Assembly: GCA_050633785.1 (NCBI GenBank)
Contig: JBOEHE010000061.1
Location: 1 to 64,000 of the forward strand
Reading direction: 5' to 3'
Length of the DNA: 64,000 bases
Source: CALKZN01 sp050633785
GTDB taxonomy: Bacteria > Pseudomonadota > Gammaproteobacteria > Arenicellales > Arenicellaceae
The notes beneath the pieces are model-generated. The model was not told the origin of the DNA, ran no database searches, and saw only the letters and a program-made list of their open reading frames with translations. Positions within the stretch are counted from its first letter, which is position 1. Each line of letters starts with the position of its first letter. Below are positions 61,669-64,000 of this stretch, one piece after another. The position numbers and the translations under genes were made by a program.

Positions 61669-62334
61669 ATGACTTTCTATGATTTTTTGATTGAGTATTG
61701 GCCACGCCTGTTGTCTGGTACTGGTGTTACTGTGGCGCAGTTTCTCCTTGCTGCAGTTCTTGGTATTGCTATTTCATTGACAATGGGATTGCTTAAACTC
61801 TCGCACAACCGCTTGTTGAGCGGAGCTGCGGTTACCTATATTGAAATTTTCCGCGGCACCTCATTGTTGGTGCAACTCTATTGGATATTTTTTGTTTTGC
61901 CACTCTTTGGCCTGACTATTGAGAAATTTACGGCGGGTTATTTGGCCGTCGGCATGAATATTGGTGCCTATGGTGCTGAGCTTGTACGTGGTGGTATCCT
62001 TGCTGTGCCCAAGGGACAGTGGGAAGCAGCACTTGCTATCAATATGAGTCCGGCGCAGCGGATGCGCAGAATTATCCTGCCACAGGCGCTGATCAATATG
62101 TTGCCGCCGTGGGGAAACTTGATGATCGAGTTGCTCAAAGGCACTGCACTGGTGTCTCTGATATCGGTTGCTGATCTGATGTTTGAAGCAAAACAGATCA
62201 ACAGCTCGACCTATCTCTCTGCCCAAGTGTTTGGTGCAGGGTTGATTATTTATTACATTATGGCTCGTTTTGTAGTCACGCCGTTCATGCGTTGGATGGA
62301 GCGTTTCATGGCGCGCAAGCTGGGGAGGGTATGA
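61669..62334 (+). CDS. ehuC: EhuC-like ABC transporter permease
   Basis: 221 residues of the HisMQ/polar amino acid permease family, with about five membrane helices. The ATP-domain contact (EAA loop) reads QWEAALAINMSPAQRMRRIILPQA, followed by LLKGTALVSLISVADLM. It lies 67 bp after the binding protein gene, past the hairpin, and 3 bp before the second permease. The pair forms the channel of the ectoine-like uptake system. Confidence 0.85.
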   Translation: MTFYDFLIEYWPRLLSGTGVTVAQFLLAAVLGIAISLTMGLLKLSHNRLLSGAAVTYIEIFRGTSLLVQLYWIFFVLPLFGLTIEKFTAGYLAVGMNIGAYGAELVRGGILAVPKGQWEAALAINMSPAQRMRRIILPQALINMLPPWGNLMIELLKGTALVSLISVADLMFEAKQINSSTYLSAQVFGAGLIIYYIMARFVVTPFMRWMERFMARKLGRV

Positions 62335-62337
62335 TCC

Positions 62338-63003
62338 ATGTTTGATTGGAAATGGGACTTTGCCTGGGAAATCCTGCCGCGCCTGGTGCACGCGACGGGT
62401 AATACTTTGATTGCTGCTGGTGTCGGTTATGCTATCGCTTTGGTGTTTGGTTTGGTTCTGGCACTGGCACAACGAACACCCAGCAGAGTGCTGGCCTTTG
62501 TAGTTCGTGAACTTGTTGAGTTCATCCGCTCGACACCGTTGTTGTTGCAGGTATTTTTTGTGTTCTATGTTGGGCCGCAAATTGGTATCAAAATGAGTCC
62601 CTGGATGTCGGGGATGCTTGCGATTGGTTTACATTATTCATGCTATCTATCTGAGGTCTATCGCGGTGGTATCGAAAGTGTGCCGCGTGGTCAGTGGGAA
62701 GCAGCAACGGCGCTGAATATGACGCCTTTGCAGACATATAAGAGGGTGATTATTCCTCAAGCTATTCCTCTGGCTCTACCTGGAATGGGTAACTATCTAG
62801 TCGGTATTTTTAAAGACACGCCGTTGCTGTCAGTGATTGGTGTTGCAGAGCTTATCCACACGGCCAATGCTATTGGCTCAGAGAACTATCGTTTTCTTGA
62901 GGCCTATACAATGGTTGGAATCATTTTTCTGGCGATTTCCTTGCCCTCAGCTGGTCTGATACGGGCATTTGAGGGTTATGTTCGCCGCAAATTAGGAATG
63001 TAA
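62338..63003 (+). CDS. ehuD: EhuD-like ABC transporter permease
   Basis: 221 residues, a partner of the preceding permease with the same five-helix layout. The EAA loop reads QWEAATALNMTPLQTYKRVIIPQA, followed by IFKDTPLLSVIGVAELI. FIRSTPLLLQVFFVFY is a typical polar amino acid permease motif. It is immediately followed by the ATPase gene. Confidence 0.85.
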   Translation: MFDWKWDFAWEILPRLVHATGNTLIAAGVGYAIALVFGLVLALAQRTPSRVLAFVVRELVEFIRSTPLLLQVFFVFYVGPQIGIKMSPWMSGMLAIGLHYSCYLSEVYRGGIESVPRGQWEAATALNMTPLQTYKRVIIPQAIPLALPGMGNYLVGIFKDTPLLSVIGVAELIHTANAIGSENYRFLEAYTMVGIIFLAISLPSAGLIRAFEGYVRRKLGM

Positions 63004-63004
63004 T

Positions 63005-63820
63005 ATGAACGATTTATCTGAATTTCCACTAGAGATCACGGGTGACAACTCTCCGATGGTCAGTTTTAGAAAAGTGCGCAAAGCATATGGGCCTCTGGTT
63101 GTTCTGGATAACCTTGATCTGGATGTTGCTGCTGGTGAAATGGTATCGGTGATTGGTCCATCTGGATCTGGTAAGACCACGGTATTGCGTATGTTGATGA
63201 CGCTGGAAGAAATCAATGGAGGGTGTATTTATGTTGATGGCAAACCTTTGACGCATATGCCCCAAAATGGAAAACTGGTTCAGGCCAATCAACGACATTT
63301 GCGCGAACGCCGTTGTGATATAGGCATGTGTTTTCAACACTTTAACCTGTTCCCACACATGACAGCTTTGGAAAACTGTATGGAAGGACCGGTGCAAGTA
63401 TTGGGTTTACCGAAGTCTGAAGCTCGTGATAGATCTGAAGAGTTATTGGAACTGGTTGGTATGATCGATAAGAAGGATCAGCATCCTTCACGTTTATCCG
63501 GAGGGCAACAACAGCGAGTGGCTATTGCCCGTGCTTTGGCTATGCGTCCAAAGGTTATGTTGTTTGATGAAGTGACATCCGCTCTGGACCCTGAGGTTAT
63601 AGGAGAGGTGACGAATGTCATCCGTAAACTTGTATCTGAACATAATCTGACGATGTTGATGGTGACGCATCAAATGGGTTTTGCCCGTGACATTTCGGAT
63701 CGAGTGTGTTTTTTCTATGATGGCAAGATCGAGGAGCAGGGGCCGCCAGCTGAGTTGTTCGGTAATCCGCAGAAGGAGCGGACACAGCAGTTTCTAAGTG
63801 CGGTTAGAGAGGCGGTATGA
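63005..63820 (+). CDS. ehuA: EhuA-like ABC transporter ATPase
   Basis: 271 residues. The ATP-binding subunit of the polar amino acid family has Walker A GPSGSGKTT (about 50-58), Q-loop CFQHFNLFPHM, ABC signature LSGGQQQR, Walker B VMLFDEVTSALDPE and the switch His in VTHQMGFA. It starts 1 bp after the EhuD-like permease stop, so the transporter genes are coupled. With the binding protein and two permeases it makes a complete importer, ending the visible operon. Confidence 0.92.
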   Translation: MNDLSEFPLEITGDNSPMVSFRKVRKAYGPLVVLDNLDLDVAAGEMVSVIGPSGSGKTTVLRMLMTLEEINGGCIYVDGKPLTHMPQNGKLVQANQRHLRERRCDIGMCFQHFNLFPHMTALENCMEGPVQVLGLPKSEARDRSEELLELVGMIDKKDQHPSRLSGGQQQRVAIARALAMRPKVMLFDEVTSALDPEVIGEVTNVIRKLVSEHNLTMLMVTHQMGFARDISDRVCFFYDGKIEEQGPPAELFGNPQKERTQQFLSAVREAV

Positions 63821-63862
63821 CTCTGTTTGTTCTGCCAGGTGTTGTTGCTGTCAAAGATGGTG

Positions 63863-64000
63863 TTAGAAACTGATGCCGGCAACCTCGTGAAGCAAATCAC
63901 GCAGGTGTGGTGTCAGGGTCCCTTTTTTCCAGATCACGAAATAACAGCGTTCTGTTTTCAATTGAAAATTATAAAGAGGTATAAGACGTCCTGAGTCAAT
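63863..64000 (-). CDS. LysR-type regulator, C-terminal end (partial, cut by window edge)
   Basis: 45 codons end at TAA (63863-63865) and run off the right edge. The reading SGRLIPLYNFQLKTERCYFV and LTPHLRDLLHEVAG matches the end of the LysR substrate-binding domain (the strand with SGRL, then the final helix). It faces the ehu operon (convergent) and may regulate a neighbouring gene beyond the window. Confidence 0.7.
   Translation of the reverse strand: MDSGRLIPLYNFQLKTERCYFVIWKKGTLTPHLRDLLHEVAGISF

Overview
The window looks like a chromosome segment of a marine, moderately AT-rich gammaproteobacterium. The evidence is the conserved block yebC-ruvCAB-ybgC-tolQRAB-pal-cpoB-queE-queC-tRNA-Lys, which has the same order in Pseudomonas and relatives. 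A ppsA/ppsR pair, GspA/GspB-type secretion proteins and an Ehu-type (ectoine-like) uptake cluster fit the same picture. No rRNA, CRISPR array, transposase or integrase was seen.

Region 1 (1-16.6 kb) is ordinary core genome: a PfkB-family sugar/nucleoside kinase, lgt, a FEN-type 5'-3' exonuclease, the gspA-gspB pair, divergent ppsA and ppsR, a large AsmA-like protein, a MarR regulator with an NTF2-like secreted protein, and a phosphoribosyltransferase-MFS transporter pair. The MarR gene and its neighbour share an identical 17-bp palindromic element. At the MarR gene this element covers the -10 box of a predicted leaderless transcript.

Region 2 (16.7-26.96 kb) is the yebC-ruvCAB-tol-pal-queEC block ending in tRNA-Lys(UUU). 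ruvC has no ATG, GTG or TTG upstream of its catalytic N-terminus and seems to start at ATT (AUU).

Region 3 (26.97-51.22 kb) is a 24.3-kb genomic island inside the tRNA-Lys gene. The last 54 bp of the tRNA and its trailer recur at 51171-51224 with two mismatches, 37 bp of it identical, as expected for attL/attR. The island has no recognisable integrase. Its cargo is a PAS-LuxR-alpha/beta-hydrolase fusion regulator, a small membrane protein, and a tightly packed five-gene set. That set comprises a 2889-residue Ig/FnIII secreted protein, a 1500-residue Rhs/YD protein with a toxin-like tip, a 1914-residue protein with two CSLREA/beta-helix modules, a rhodanese-like protein without the catalytic cysteine, and a membrane-anchored transglutaminase-like protein with an intact Cys-His-Asp triad. 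Gene overlaps (TGATG; 8 bp) point to one co-translated secreted system. It is the best candidate here for an undescribed system.

Region 4 (51.2-53.8 kb) is a small set of accessory genes: a broken lipoprotein, a secreted protein, a YdjM-like membrane protein and a DUF4410-like lipoprotein.

Region 5 (54.0-64 kb) is a catabolic operon: a divergent Lrp/AsnC regulator, a PhyH-type dioxygenase, an M20 amidohydrolase, a diaminopropionate ammonia-lyase-like PLP enzyme, an M24 hydrolase, a P5C-reductase-like protein, an orphan protein, and an EhuBCDA-like ABC transporter. A LysR-type gene is cut by the window edge. The enzyme set resembles ectoine/hydroxyectoine catabolism but with substituted enzymes, so the true substrate may be an ectoine-like or N-acylated diamino acid.
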